A DNA stretch of 64,000 nt, taken from positions 124,001-188,000 of the forward strand of contig CAVYZF010000015.1 of NCBI GenBank assembly GCA_963772955.1, in the 5' to 3' direction. The DNA is from Gp6-AA40 sp963772955. GTDB lineage: Bacteria; Acidobacteriota; Vicinamibacteria; Vicinamibacterales; UBA2999. Positions 6,949 to 15,458 of the stretch are shown here, in pieces (positions within the stretch are counted from its first letter, which is position 1; each line of letters opens with the position of its first letter). Below the pieces are notes generated by a model that saw only the letters and a list, made by a program, of their open reading frames with translations, made no database searches and had not been told where the DNA came from. A program made the position numbers and the translations under genes.

Positions 6949-8586
6949 TTAGTCCGTGTGCGGCCGGTAGATCGGATCGTGAACTGCCGGCTCACCGAGA
7001 GGCGGAATGTCTGCCCACACGCCCTGCGGCGGGCCGAGCACCGGCCACACCGGGCTCTTGTCCATCAGCTTCGTTGCGCCCAACTCGCGGAGGAGCGACG
7101 CCTCCTCTTTGTAGAGAGGTGTCTGGAGCGCCATGAAGGGCATGAAGCCGCGCGACTGTGTGTAGTCCAGCGCTGTGAGGCCGTCCTGATCCACGGCATT
7201 CACGTCGATGTTGTACGAAGCCAGGAGCTTGATGACCTCCTTGTAGCGCTTGCGCACGGCGTAGTGCAGCGCAGTGCCGCCGCGAATTTCCTCGCGGTGA
7301 TTGATCAATGCGATGACGTTGACGTCCGTCCCGGCTTGGTGGAGGACCTTGACCAACTCCACCGCCTGCTGCTCGGAAGCACGGCCCGAGAGCACGGCAT
7401 GGATCGGCGTTTGCCGGTCGGCCGTCGGGATCGTCGCGTCGGCACCATGCGACAGCAGGATCTTCACGACCTCGAAGTCGGCGTTGCTGGCCGCGCGAAT
7501 CAGGGGCGTCGCGCCGCGAGTGGTGGTCGTGCCGCGCGCGTTCGCCGGCCTGAAAAACAACTGGTTGTTCGGATCGGCGCCACGCTCGAGGAGCAGGTTC
7601 AGAATCGCCAGGCCCGTGGTCTTGTTCGGCGCATCGATCGACGCGCGTCCACCATCGATCCGGCTGCGCAGATCGACGATCGTGAACAGCGGCGCCTCTC
7701 CGAAGACGTCCCACTGGTTGACGTCGGCGCCAGCCAGGATCAGCACGCGCGCCAGGTCCCAGTTCGCGTTCATGATCGCGAGGTGCAGCGGCGAAACACC
7801 GTCCGGATCCGGCAGGTCGATGTCCACGCGGTTCTTGAGCAACACCTCGACACAGGCGATGCAGTTCTCACGCGCGGCATACAGAAGCGGGGTCAAGCCG
7901 CCGCTATCCAGGTTCTTCGGACGCCCCTCGGCGGTCACGTGACGCTGATAGTCGCGATTGGTCGAAGCGGCGTTGACGTCGGCGCCTTTGGAGATCAGCA
8001 ACTGCATCATCTCCGGATGCCGGCGCGCTGACGCCCACATCAGCGCGGTCTGCCCGCCGAACTTCTCTTTGGCATCGACGGTGGCACCGTGATCCAGCAA
8101 CAACTGCGCGGCGTCCACCTTGCCCGTTCTCGCAACCGCCATGAGCGCGGTCTGTCCGTCGGCATTGGGAGAGTCGACATGTGCGCCGGCTTCGAGCAAG
8201 ACCTTCAAGATGTCGGTGTTGCCGACTTCGGCGGCGAGGCTCATCGGCGTGGCGCCGTAGTAATTGGCAAGCGAGACGTTGGCGCCAGCGCGAAGAAGAC
8301 GCCGGGCCTCGACGACGTCACCGTTGTAGACCGCCCACTGCAGCGGCGTGCTGCCGTCGGCGGCACGGCGATTGACATCTTCCTTGCCCCGAGCGGAGTC
8401 GAGGGGTTTGCGTTGCGCAGGCGGGCCTGAGGGCCCGCCTCTACGAACGGGAGTCTGGGCGGCCGCAGGCAATGCGAGCGCGGCAATCAGAAATACAGCG
8501 AGGACACTGGCGGGGCTACACAGCAAGACCCGCCCTACGCTGCGGCACTTCGAATCCCGAATCCCGAGTCGCGAGTCCCGAGTCAC
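6949..8586 (-). CDS. Secreted ankyrin-repeat protein
   Basis: A 545-residue product begins at GTG 8586; a TTG at 8526 just ahead of the hydrophobic signal (VLAVFLIAALALPAAAQ) is an alternative start. About nine ankyrin repeats run from residue 75 to 500, for example DGSTPLQWAVYNGDVVEARR, GQTALMAVARTGKVDAAQLL, GQTALMWASARRHPEMMQLL and GTALHYAVRKRYKEVIKLL. Ankyrin repeats mediate protein binding; the partner is unknown. It starts 4 nt after the DUF1552 stop, so it is likely in one transcript with DUF1592/DUF1552. Oddities: the first dozen codons from the GTG are a heptamer repeat, and two palindromic repeats encode residues between the signal and the first ankyrin unit. Confidence 0.85.
   Translation of the reverse strand: MTRDSRLGIRDSKCRSVGRVLLCSPASVLAVFLIAALALPAAAQTPVRRGGPSGPPAQRKPLDSARGKEDVNRRAADGSTPLQWAVYNGDVVEARRLLRAGANVSLANYYGATPMSLAAEVGNTDILKVLLEAGAHVDSPNADGQTALMAVARTGKVDAAQLLLDHGATVDAKEKFGGQTALMWASARRHPEMMQLLISKGADVNAASTNRDYQRHVTAEGRPKNLDSGGLTPLLYAARENCIACVEVLLKNRVDIDLPDPDGVSPLHLAIMNANWDLARVLILAGADVNQWDVFGEAPLFTIVDLRSRIDGGRASIDAPNKTTGLAILNLLLERGADPNNQLFFRPANARGTTTTRGATPLIRAASNADFEVVKILLSHGADATIPTADRQTPIHAVLSGRASEQQAVELVKVLHQAGTDVNVIALINHREEIRGGTALHYAVRKRYKEVIKLLASYNIDVNAVDQDGLTALDYTQSRGFMPFMALQTPLYKEEASLLRELGATKLMDKSPVWPVLGPPQGVWADIPPLGEPAVHDPIYRPHTD
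8386..8407. repeat. GCCCCGAG-N-GTCGAGGGG palindromic repeat, copy in the ankyrin gene
   Basis: A 22-nt imperfect palindrome encoding KPLDSARGK just ahead of the ankyrin repeats. It matches 48189-48210 at 19 of 22 positions. Confidence 0.65.
8419..8440. repeat. Intragenic palindrome AGGCGGGCC/GGCCCGCCT
   Basis: Perfect 9-bp arms (8419-8427 and 8432-8440) with a 4-nt TGAG loop. It encodes RRGGPSGPP after the signal peptide. Not a terminator: it is inside a gene and has no T-run. Confidence 0.7.
8552..8586. repeat. Five-copy heptamer tandem repeat (GAATCCC/GAGTCCC)
   Basis: Five consecutive 7-mers: GAATCCC twice, then GAGTCGC, GAGTCCC and GAGTCAC. It ends exactly at the GTG proposed as the ankyrin start, so the first dozen codons would be repeat-derived; a start further inside may be the true one. 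Confidence 0.75.
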
Positions 8587-8590
8587 GGAA

Positions 8591-9874
8591 TCACACTTCT
8601 GAGAAAGCGCCGGTCGTGTCCGCGAACTTCTCGATCTCGTTCGTCGGCACGCCCGCCCGATGCAGCATCGTGACCAGGATGTTCGCGTGCGGGGTGCTCT
8701 GCGGGTAGTGCAGATGCTGATTCCCCTTCACACCACCACCGCGACCGATCAACGCCTGCGGCAGCGGATCGTTGTTGTGCGCGTCGCTGTTCGCCATGTT
8801 GCTGCCGAACAGGATGAGCGAGTTGTCGAGGACCGTCCCGCTGCCTTCGCGCATTTGACTGAGGCGCGTGACGAACTTCGCGAACACCGCAGTGTGGTAG
8901 TTCTGGATCTTTCTCAGGTTGGCCACGCGGTCCGGGAATCCACCCCAGTGCGAGGTCGGGTGAAACGCCTCATGGACGTCCAGGTTCGGATACGTCCGCA
9001 TGCTCGCTTCCTCGACCATCTTCATCGTCGCCACCCTGGTCCGATTCGTCTGCCAGGCGAGGGCGAGCATCTCGAACTGCACCCCGAGGAGCTCGCCGAA
9101 ATCCTCCGGCGGACCGAGCGGCGCGCCTGGAAGTTCGTCGAGTGAATGGGCGTTCTGTTCGAGCTTCTGTACGCGGAGCTCGATCTCGCGAACTGAATCC
9201 AGGTAATCGTTCACCCGCGCCCGATCGCCGGCATCGAGCCTGCGATTCAAGCTGGCCGTTGATTCCTTGACGTAGTCGAGCAGGCTGTCCGTCGTCTTGA
9301 GGATGGCCTGGCGTTCCTGCTGCGTATCACCCTGGCCAAACATGCCGAAGAACACCTTGCGCGGGTTGTTCTCCATTGGCAGCGGCTGATCAGGGGTGCG
9401 GAACGAGATCATCCCGCCTGGCTCGGCGCAGAGTTCGAGCGATGGCAGCGACGTTTCCTTACCGAGGTGCCGCGCGGCGATCTGATCGGCGGTCACACCC
9501 ACGCCTGTCTTCGCATTGCGCGAGCGCGGGTTGACGCAATTCAACCACGTCTCCTCGATGATGCCGTGCGGGCTGGAGCTTTCCCCGCCCTTGTTGCGCA
9601 GACCGCTGACGACAGTCACGTACTCGCGCACCGGCTTCAACGGGTCGAGGATGAACGGAAAATCGAAGTCTCGCCCCGTTTGCTTCGGCTGCCACTCGTC
9701 CTGAAGCGCGCCATGCGGGAAGTAGACGAAACCCAGACGCGGTGCGGCGGCTGCGACTGTCTGCGCCAGCGCGGTTCCCGCGGGGATCATCGCATCGAGC
9801 AACGGGAGCGCGATGGTTGCGCCCGCGCCCTTGAGAACCGTACGACGAGACAGATGTTTGCGCGACAGGAACAT
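8591..9874 (-). CDS. DUF1552 family protein with Tat signal
   Basis: The 427-residue protein starts MFLSRKHLSRRTVLKG, a clear twin-arginine signal ending near ALAQ. The body matches DUF1552, a family related to the DUF1501/sulfatase-like group: LGFVYFPHGALQDEW, VSGLRNKGGESSSPHGII, PSLELCAEPGG, MVEEASMRTYPNLDVHEAFH, and the C-terminal DNSLILFGSNMANSDAHNNDPLP with GRGGGVKGNQHLHYP. The function is not known experimentally. The ATG overlaps the stop of the upstream DUF1592 gene by one base (TAATG), so translation is probably coupled. DUF1592-DUF1552 pairs recur in Planctomycetes and Acidobacteria and suggest a shared periplasmic role. Confidence 0.93.
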   Translation of the reverse strand: MFLSRKHLSRRTVLKGAGATIALPLLDAMIPAGTALAQTVAAAAPRLGFVYFPHGALQDEWQPKQTGRDFDFPFILDPLKPVREYVTVVSGLRNKGGESSSPHGIIEETWLNCVNPRSRNAKTGVGVTADQIAARHLGKETSLPSLELCAEPGGMISFRTPDQPLPMENNPRKVFFGMFGQGDTQQERQAILKTTDSLLDYVKESTASLNRRLDAGDRARVNDYLDSVREIELRVQKLEQNAHSLDELPGAPLGPPEDFGELLGVQFEMLALAWQTNRTRVATMKMVEEASMRTYPNLDVHEAFHPTSHWGGFPDRVANLRKIQNYHTAVFAKFVTRLSQMREGSGTVLDNSLILFGSNMANSDAHNNDPLPQALIGRGGGVKGNQHLHYPQSTPHANILVTMLHRAGVPTNEIEKFADTTGAFSEV

Positions 9875-12443
9875 TACTGGAGTCCTCCAGTTGACGTGGA
9901 CGTGGGCTTCACAGGCGCAGGCACGGGGGCGTGGACTTCGGCTTCCCTCTTGCGGAACGCGTCGCTCGAGACCACGCCAAGAACGATGGCCTTGAAGCGA
10001 TAGTTGTCGGCCGCCGACTGCTTGACGATGCGACGAACCGTGGGCATGTCGCGATAGTCGAGGCTTCGACCCAACGCGTAGGTCATCAGGTTTTCGGTCA
10101 ACGCCTGCACGAACTGATGATCGGGTCGATCGACCAGCGCCTTGCGCAGATCGTCAGGTCCGTTGATCGCCGTGCCATCAGGCAACTGACCGGCAGCCTC
10201 GATGGGGGTCTGCGTGTCGGGGTCGTTGACGCGATACTGGCCCACGGCGCTGAAATTCTCAAGGGCGAACCCGAGTGGATCCATCACGCCGTGACAGGCG
10301 AAGCACGTCGCCTTCTCGCGATGCTGCTCGAGCCGCGCCCGCAGTGTCTTCGCCGGCTGGCCGCGTCTGTTCTCCGGCAGCGACGGAACCTCGAGCGGCG
10401 GATCGGACGGCGGCGTGCCAAGCAGGCGGTCGAGAATCCATGCGCCGCGCAGCACCGGCGACGTGCGATTGGGATACGCGGTCATCATCAGGATCGCGCC
10501 CTTTCCCAGGAGGCCGCGGCGCGCCTCGTTCTCGAGCGTCACTCGACGGAAGTTGGCGCCTTTCACCGACTCGATGCCGTAGTGCATCGCGAGTCGCTCG
10601 TTGAGGAATGTGTAGTCGGCGGTCAGCAGCTCGAACACACTGCGATCGCTACGGAGCACGCTGTCGATAAAGAGGCGCAGTTCCTCCTTGAACATGGCGC
10701 GCGGATCCAGCAGGTTACTCGCCTGCGGGAACTGTGCCCGGTCCGGCGTGATCTCGTCCAGCTTGGACAGGTGGAGCCACTGGAACGCGAACTCGTCGCT
10801 CAGTGATTCGGCTCGCGGGTCGGCGAGCATGCGACTGACCTGCGCGGCGAGCACGTCGGGCTTGCTGAGACGCGATTCCGAAGCAACCTTCAGCAGTTCG
10901 TCGTCCGGCAGGCTGCTCCACAGGAAGAAGGACAGGCGCGACGCCAGCTCCAGATCGCTCAGCGTGCGAATCCCGCCGGCCACGTCTCCAGACTCCGCGC
11001 GATAGAGGAAGTGCGGGCTCGCCAGGATCGCGCTGACCGCATCGCGCACGCCACCGTCGAAGCCACCCGTTGCCGAACCCGCCTTGTAGAACGCCATCAA
11101 CGGATTGACATCTTCGGCGGTGAGCGGACGACGGAAGGCGCGGCGCGCGAGGTTCTCGACGATCTTCTGTGCGCAGGCGATCTCGTCGCGCGATCCCCTG
11201 GGCTCACAGACAAAAATCTTCGCTCGGCTCGCCGACTGGCTCATGCCGGTAACCGACAACGGCCCACGGATCTGCAACGCGTGCGCGGCCTGGATGCGCT
11301 CCTGACCACCCTCGAGCGCGATCGTGCGAGTCCGCTCGTCGCTCTCGGCGAAGCTGCGATGGAGGAACGTCACCGCCAGCTTGTGCTGCCCTGCGGTGGA
11401 CGTGAAGCGGATCTTCCGCAGACGTCCGTTGATTTCTTCCGTTGCCGGATCGAGCCTCTGATCGATGGCCTTGTGATCGACGTCGCCACCGATCGACGTG
11501 CGATAGAACTCCTTACCGTCGAGCAGGACGATGACCGTGTTCTCGAACTCCATCCGCGGCACTTCGCGCGCGAGCGCCATGTCGCCGATCGTGAGCTCGT
11601 ATTCGCCATCTGCCGGGAAGTTATGTTCGACGATGAATCCGCCGCGCGTGCCGAAGGGCATGCCTTCGAGACGATGCTGCTGCCTGCCGGTACCGGGAGC
11701 GCCATCGGGCGGCAGCGAGATCACCATGTTGGCGACGTCGCCGTACGTCGTCGTCTCCGCCGGAGCCTTGGGATTACCGATCGCTTCGAGCGCGACCGCG
11801 CGCGCGGCGTAGATGTACTGGTCGATGAAGTTGGGCGAGACCTGCAGGGCGGCGGCGTCGTTGTCGAAGTGGCCCTTGATGTTGTCTTCCGGCAGCCAGG
11901 CGGTCGCGTCGATGTTGAGACCGAGCAGATCGCGTACGGCGTTTGCGTACTCCCTGCGATTGAGCCGGCGCAGCGCCACACGTCCGGGCTTGCTCTCCGT
12001 GGCGCCGCTATCGATTCTGGTCTCGAGCCACGTGACGAATTCAGCCGCCGCGCGACCATCAGGGCGCTTGGCACCAGCCGGCGGCATGAGGCCACCGCGC
12101 AGCTTGCGGATCACTTTCTCGCCGATCTCGGCGCTCTGGTGCGGCTCGTCCAGGTTCAACGCCGTCAACGTCAGGCCGCCCGACTTCAGCCGGTCGTTGT
12201 GACAGCCGACGCAGGTACCTGATTGATCAGGGCGCGTTGAGGGGTATCGGCTGCTTGCGGTCCGACGGGGCGAGGGGGCGAGGGGGCGACGGTGCGGTCC
12301 GACGGTGCGACGGTCCGGTCCGACGGTGCGACGGTCGGACGGTCCGCGGGGGCCTGCGCGCTCGTCCGCAAAGTGTCTGCGAGTACAAGGCCGAGCAGCA
12401 CGGCGCACGTAGCGATTGCGTTCCTGGCAATTCGTTGCGTCAT
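9874..12443 (-). CDS. DUF1592-family c-type-cytochrome-like protein with apparent N-terminal frameshift
   Basis: The conserved body (about 780 residues) reads in one frame with domains in order: a CxxCH haem site (TCVGCHNDRLKSGG), DUF1587 (RLNRREYANAVRDLLGL), DUF1595 (LARRAFRRPLTAEDV), DUF1592 (ASPHFLYRAESG, ELASRLSFFLWSSLPDDELL), DUF1588 (RRGLLGKGAILMMTAYPNRT), a second CxxCH (TCFACHGVMDPLG) and DUF1585 (LMTYALGRSLDYRDMP). The signal peptide (MTQRIARNAIATC, from ATG 12443) and a repeat-encoded linker are in another frame, which reads through ALINQ before the haem motif. Two extra bases (or one missing) near 12212-12220 would reconcile them. It may be a pseudogene, a sequencing error or a true shift. 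TAATG overlap with DUF1552. Confidence 0.82.
12253..12348 (-). repeat. TVAPSDR-encoding minisatellite, copy A (inside the DUF1592 gene)
   Basis: A degenerate tandem array of GGTSCGAC-like blocks. Read on the minus strand in the signal-peptide frame it gives two near-perfect heptads TVAPSDR, then TVAPSPPRPVGPQAADTP. Bases 12253-12273 are identical, in inverted orientation on the + strand, to 29582-29602. The array lies between the signal peptide and the CxxCH domain, just upstream of the frameshift. Confidence 0.85.
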
Positions 12444-12724
12444 CGATATCTACCCGGACGTCGACCCGCGCAAAATTGTCCGAGTCTACTCGTGGACCCG
12501 GAACCATACAAGATTAACGCAGGACGGGACTTAGCGGGCCCCCAAATCGGGTGAGCGGCTGGGGCGGCATCCCACGACTTCTTAGGCATTCATTGGGAAC
12601 ACCCGCCGCGCTGGCTCATATTCGAGGCCGTCTGCGAGGATCGGACCCACTGGATCGGCCGTCTCTCCGATGTCGAGCGAAAGCGGCACACGTGACAGCC
12701 ACTGAAGTGAGGTTGCCGCGCTCG

Positions 12725-13735
12725 CTAGCGCGCGCCCGCGTTGTTGAGGCGAATGCGTGCGAGCCTGGTGCTCGCTGCCATGTAGAGTGACTTGCCATCG
12801 GGATCGCCGAATGCGATCCCCGGCGCGAACTCGGGCGGAACGATCGTGCCCAGATGCTTGCCCTCGGGCGAGAACACCCAGATGCCGCCGGGGCCCACCG
12901 AGTACAGATTCCCTTTCGCGTCGAACTTCATCCCGTCGGGATTGCCGGTGCCCGTTCCCGTGCTCATGTCCGCGAACAATCGGCCGTTGGCAACGCTGCC
13001 GTCGCGCTGGACGTCGTAGCGCATGATCGTGCGCTTCGCCGAGTCGTTGACGTAGAGACCCTTCCCATCAGGCGACAACACGATCCCGTTGGGACGTTCG
13101 AGATCCTTGACGACCAGTTGCAGCTTGCCGTCCTTGAGCAGGAATACGCCCTGGTATGGCAACTCCTTCTTGAGATCCCAGTCGGCGAAACGATTGCCGC
13201 CGCTCGGATCCGTGAAGTACAGCGCGCCGTCCGAGCGAAACACGAGATCGTTCGGACTGTTCAGGCGCTTTCCTTCATAGCTCTCGGCCAGGATCGTCCG
13301 CGCACCGTTTTTCTCCAGCCGCACGACCGCACGATCCGCTTCTGCCGCATAGACGATGCGCCCCTGCGGATCGACGGCAAGGCCGTTGGCGCCAAATCGC
13401 GGAGCCGCAGGGCGGCCGGTCGCGCGAGTCCAGTCAGGCTTCTCAAGGAACGGCGACATCTTCCCGTCCGGTGTCCAGCGGTACACCACGTTGGCCGGAA
13501 TGTCGCTGATCAGCAGATGCCCACCGCCGGACTCCGCGACCCACACGATCCCATTGACGAACGCGAAGCCGTCCTTCAACGTCTCCACATTCGTGCCCGG
13601 AGACACGACGGCATCGAACGCCGCGTCTACGCGCTTGGTCGTCTCTGATTGCGGCGGCGGCGCACCGAGAGCAAGACAGACCGTTCCACCGACAAGCGCG
13701 GCACAGCAGATGACGAAGTGCTTCAGAGTCGTCAT
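12725..13735 (-). CDS. Secreted SMP-30/gluconolactonase/LRE family protein
   Basis: Start at 13735 (MTTLKHFVICCAALVGG) gives a signal peptide; 336 residues. SMP-30-type propeller strands are clear: FVNGIVWVAESGGGHLLISDI, FGANGLAVDPQGRIVYAAEA, LNSPNDLVFRSDGALYFTDPSGG, RPNGIVLSPDGKGLYVNDS and NPDGMKFDAKGNLYSVGPGG. The Asn of the SPNDL turn and the NDS Asp are the usual metal-site positions. Lactone hydrolysis is the family precedent; the substrate is unknown. Its ATG overlaps the stop of the CMD-like gene (ATGA), so the two are translationally coupled, which suggests a lactone/aromatic pathway. A 281-nt gap follows before the DUF1592 gene. Confidence 0.92.
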   Translation of the reverse strand: MTTLKHFVICCAALVGGTVCLALGAPPPQSETTKRVDAAFDAVVSPGTNVETLKDGFAFVNGIVWVAESGGGHLLISDIPANVVYRWTPDGKMSPFLEKPDWTRATGRPAAPRFGANGLAVDPQGRIVYAAEADRAVVRLEKNGARTILAESYEGKRLNSPNDLVFRSDGALYFTDPSGGNRFADWDLKKELPYQGVFLLKDGKLQLVVKDLERPNGIVLSPDGKGLYVNDSAKRTIMRYDVQRDGSVANGRLFADMSTGTGTGNPDGMKFDAKGNLYSVGPGGIWVFSPEGKHLGTIVPPEFAPGIAFGDPDGKSLYMAASTRLARIRLNNAGAR

Positions 13736-14367
13736 CGGCTCAATGTCGGTAACAGTGCCTTCCGCTCCGGTGGAAGGTGCTGATCGATCGCGTTCATCAT
13801 GAAGCCCACCCTGAAGTAGTCGCCCATGATCATCATGAGTTGCACGGTCTGCTGCCGCCCGAAGTGTCCGATCATCTTCTGCCACAACTCGCTGCTCACC
13901 TTGTGCTCGCGATAGAGCGTGCGCCCGAACGTGATCAGCGTGGCGTCCTTGTCGGATAGTCCCGCGACGTCCCTGTTGTGTTTGACGACATCGATGACCG
14001 ACTGCTCGAGTCCCTGCCTCACGCCCGCGGGCTCGTGCGCGGACCACTCGTACTGCTGGTCGATTTCTCTCGCCATGATCAGCACTGCCAGCTGAAAGTA
14101 GCGCGGGCCGACCGGGCTATTCACGCCCGACGGGATGCCCAGGCTGCGCTCGCGGGGGCTGTAGTTCGTGACGTGCGTCGGTCCTGGACCCGGCTTGACC
14201 TCGGGCCGCGAGGCCAAGAGCTTCCGCCCTTCTTCGTCGAGATCGTCGGCCGTGACCGGTGGCAGACGCGACAGCGTCACGGGATTGATGTCCGGCGGCA
14301 GCGCCGTTTGTGTCTGCACCATCGCAGGCAACGACGCAAGCAACAGCACGAATAGTCGAACGCGCAT
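13732..14367 (-). CDS. Secreted carboxymuconolactone decarboxylase-like protein
   Basis: Start at 14367 (MRVRLFVLLLASLPAMVQ) follows GGAGGGTGAC; 211 residues with a signal peptide. The AhpD/CMD-type helical core is present: VGPRYFQLAVLIMAREIDQQYEWSAHEPAGVRQGLEQSVID and LITFGRTLYREHKVSSELW, with KMIGHFGRQQTVQLMMIMGDY. As at 3287-3931, the CxxC is missing while the E/W/H positions are kept. It is the first gene of a two-gene coupled unit with an SMP-30 lactonase (ATGA overlap). That pairing fits lactone or ring-cleavage product processing, but this is inference. It is divergent from the polysaccharide deacetylase gene. Confidence 0.88.
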   Translation of the reverse strand: MRVRLFVLLLASLPAMVQTQTALPPDINPVTLSRLPPVTADDLDEEGRKLLASRPEVKPGPGPTHVTNYSPRERSLGIPSGVNSPVGPRYFQLAVLIMAREIDQQYEWSAHEPAGVRQGLEQSVIDVVKHNRDVAGLSDKDATLITFGRTLYREHKVSSELWQKMIGHFGRQQTVQLMMIMGDYFRVGFMMNAIDQHLPPERKALLPTLSR

Positions 14368-14457
14368 GCAGTCACCCTCCCTGTCCAAGAAGCGAGCGCC
14401 AGTCGAGCACGAACGAACGCGGGGCCAATAATGACACGCGCCGCCCCGCCGATGCAG

Positions 14458-14463
14458 GATACT
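14458..14463 (+). promoter_or_regulatory. Putative -10 hexamer (GATACT) next to start codon
   Basis: GATACT ends 7 nt before the ATG at 14471. If it is a -10 element, transcription would begin at or next to the start codon, and no ribosome site is seen. Confidence 0.35.
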
Positions 14464-14470
14464 CAGGCCG

Positions 14471-15361
14471 ATGCTGCCAACTGAACGTTTCACGTATTCG
14501 CCCATCGTCGACCGCCCTCGGCTGCTCTTGCCGGGCGGTGCCCGCCTGGCCGTGTGGGTGATCGTCAACGTCGAAGAGTGGAACCCGCTCGAGCCGCTGC
14601 CGCGCACGGTGTTGACGCCGCCGGCAGGCGGGTCACCGATGCCCGACGTTCCCAACTGGGCGTGGCACGAATACGGAAACCGCGTCGGCTTCTGGCGCAT
14701 GCTCGAGATCTTCGATCGCTTTCACGTTCCGGCCGTGCTCGCGATCAACGGCAGCGCGATCCAGGCGTATGAACCGATCGCACGTGCCGCGCTCGAACGG
14801 CAATGGGAGTTCATCGGCCACGGCTTCACCCAGAAGAACATGCAAAAAGTTGCTGACGAGCGCGCAGATATCCAGAAGACAACCGCTGCCATCACGTCAT
14901 TCACCGGACGCCGGCCGCGCGGGTGGTTGGGACCTGGTCTGACCGAGACGTGGGACACGCCCGATATCCTCGCGGAGGAAGGGTACGAATACGTGTGCGA
15001 CTGGGTGCTCGACGACGTGCCGGTCCCGGTGCGTACGAAAACGGGATCGCTGGTCAGCGTGCCGTACACGCAGGAGTGTAACGACGTCGCGATGATGCTC
15101 ATTCAGCACCACACCGCATCGGAGTATCGCGACCGTGCCGTCGATCAGTTCGATCAGCTGTACTCGGACGCTCAGGACTCCGCTCGCGTGATGGCCCTCG
15201 TCGTCCATCCCTACATCATGGGCGTGCCTCATCGACTGCGGTATTTCAGCGAGACGATTGCATACATGCAGTCACGTCCGGGGATGCTCTTCTGGACGGG
15301 GGAACAGATCCTGGACTGGTACCTCGCCGCGCAGAGCGGGGCGGCAGCAGCAACGAAGTAG
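14471..15361 (+). CDS. Polysaccharide deacetylase family protein (PuuE-like)
   Basis: 296 residues, no signal peptide, so cytoplasmic. It matches the PuuE/allantoinase-like branch of the NodB superfamily: RLAVWVIVNVEEW, the WAWHEYGNRVGFWRMLEIF segment, VPAVLAINGSAI, then the substrate-site motif EFIGHGFTQKNM, LGPGLTETWDTPDIL and ALVVHPYIMGVPHRL. Family members hydrolyse C-N bonds of cyclic amides such as allantoin, or N-acetyl groups. The substrate here is undetermined, and no purine-degradation genes are nearby. No Shine-Dalgarno sequence precedes the ATG; a -10-like hexamer sits 7 nt upstream. Confidence 0.88.
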   Translation: MLPTERFTYSPIVDRPRLLLPGGARLAVWVIVNVEEWNPLEPLPRTVLTPPAGGSPMPDVPNWAWHEYGNRVGFWRMLEIFDRFHVPAVLAINGSAIQAYEPIARAALERQWEFIGHGFTQKNMQKVADERADIQKTTAAITSFTGRRPRGWLGPGLTETWDTPDILAEEGYEYVCDWVLDDVPVPVRTKTGSLVSVPYTQECNDVAMMLIQHHTASEYRDRAVDQFDQLYSDAQDSARVMALVVHPYIMGVPHRLRYFSETIAYMQSRPGMLFWTGEQILDWYLAAQSGAAAATK

Positions 15362-15458
15362 CGCGCCCTCGATTACCTGCCGTCGCCGGGAGGCGAGATT
15401 ACAATGAGGCCCGCGTTCGGCGCTACGAACGGCGGCCTGAACGCCTGGAGAATCGAAG

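Noticed and set aside
6958..8031. 357-residue + strand open frame
   Set aside because: Antisense to the ankyrin gene.
8419..8440. GC-rich hairpin considered as a terminator
   Set aside because: It lies within a coding region, has no T-run, and resembles other intragenic palindromes.
11011..12222. 403-residue + strand open frame
   Set aside because: Antisense to the DUF1592 gene, whose conserved motifs are clear; long antisense frames are expected in GC-rich DNA.
12551..12790. 79-residue + strand frame in the 281-nt gap
   Set aside because: No ribosome site, no domain and high Arg/Ala content; it overlaps the SMP-30 gene antisense.
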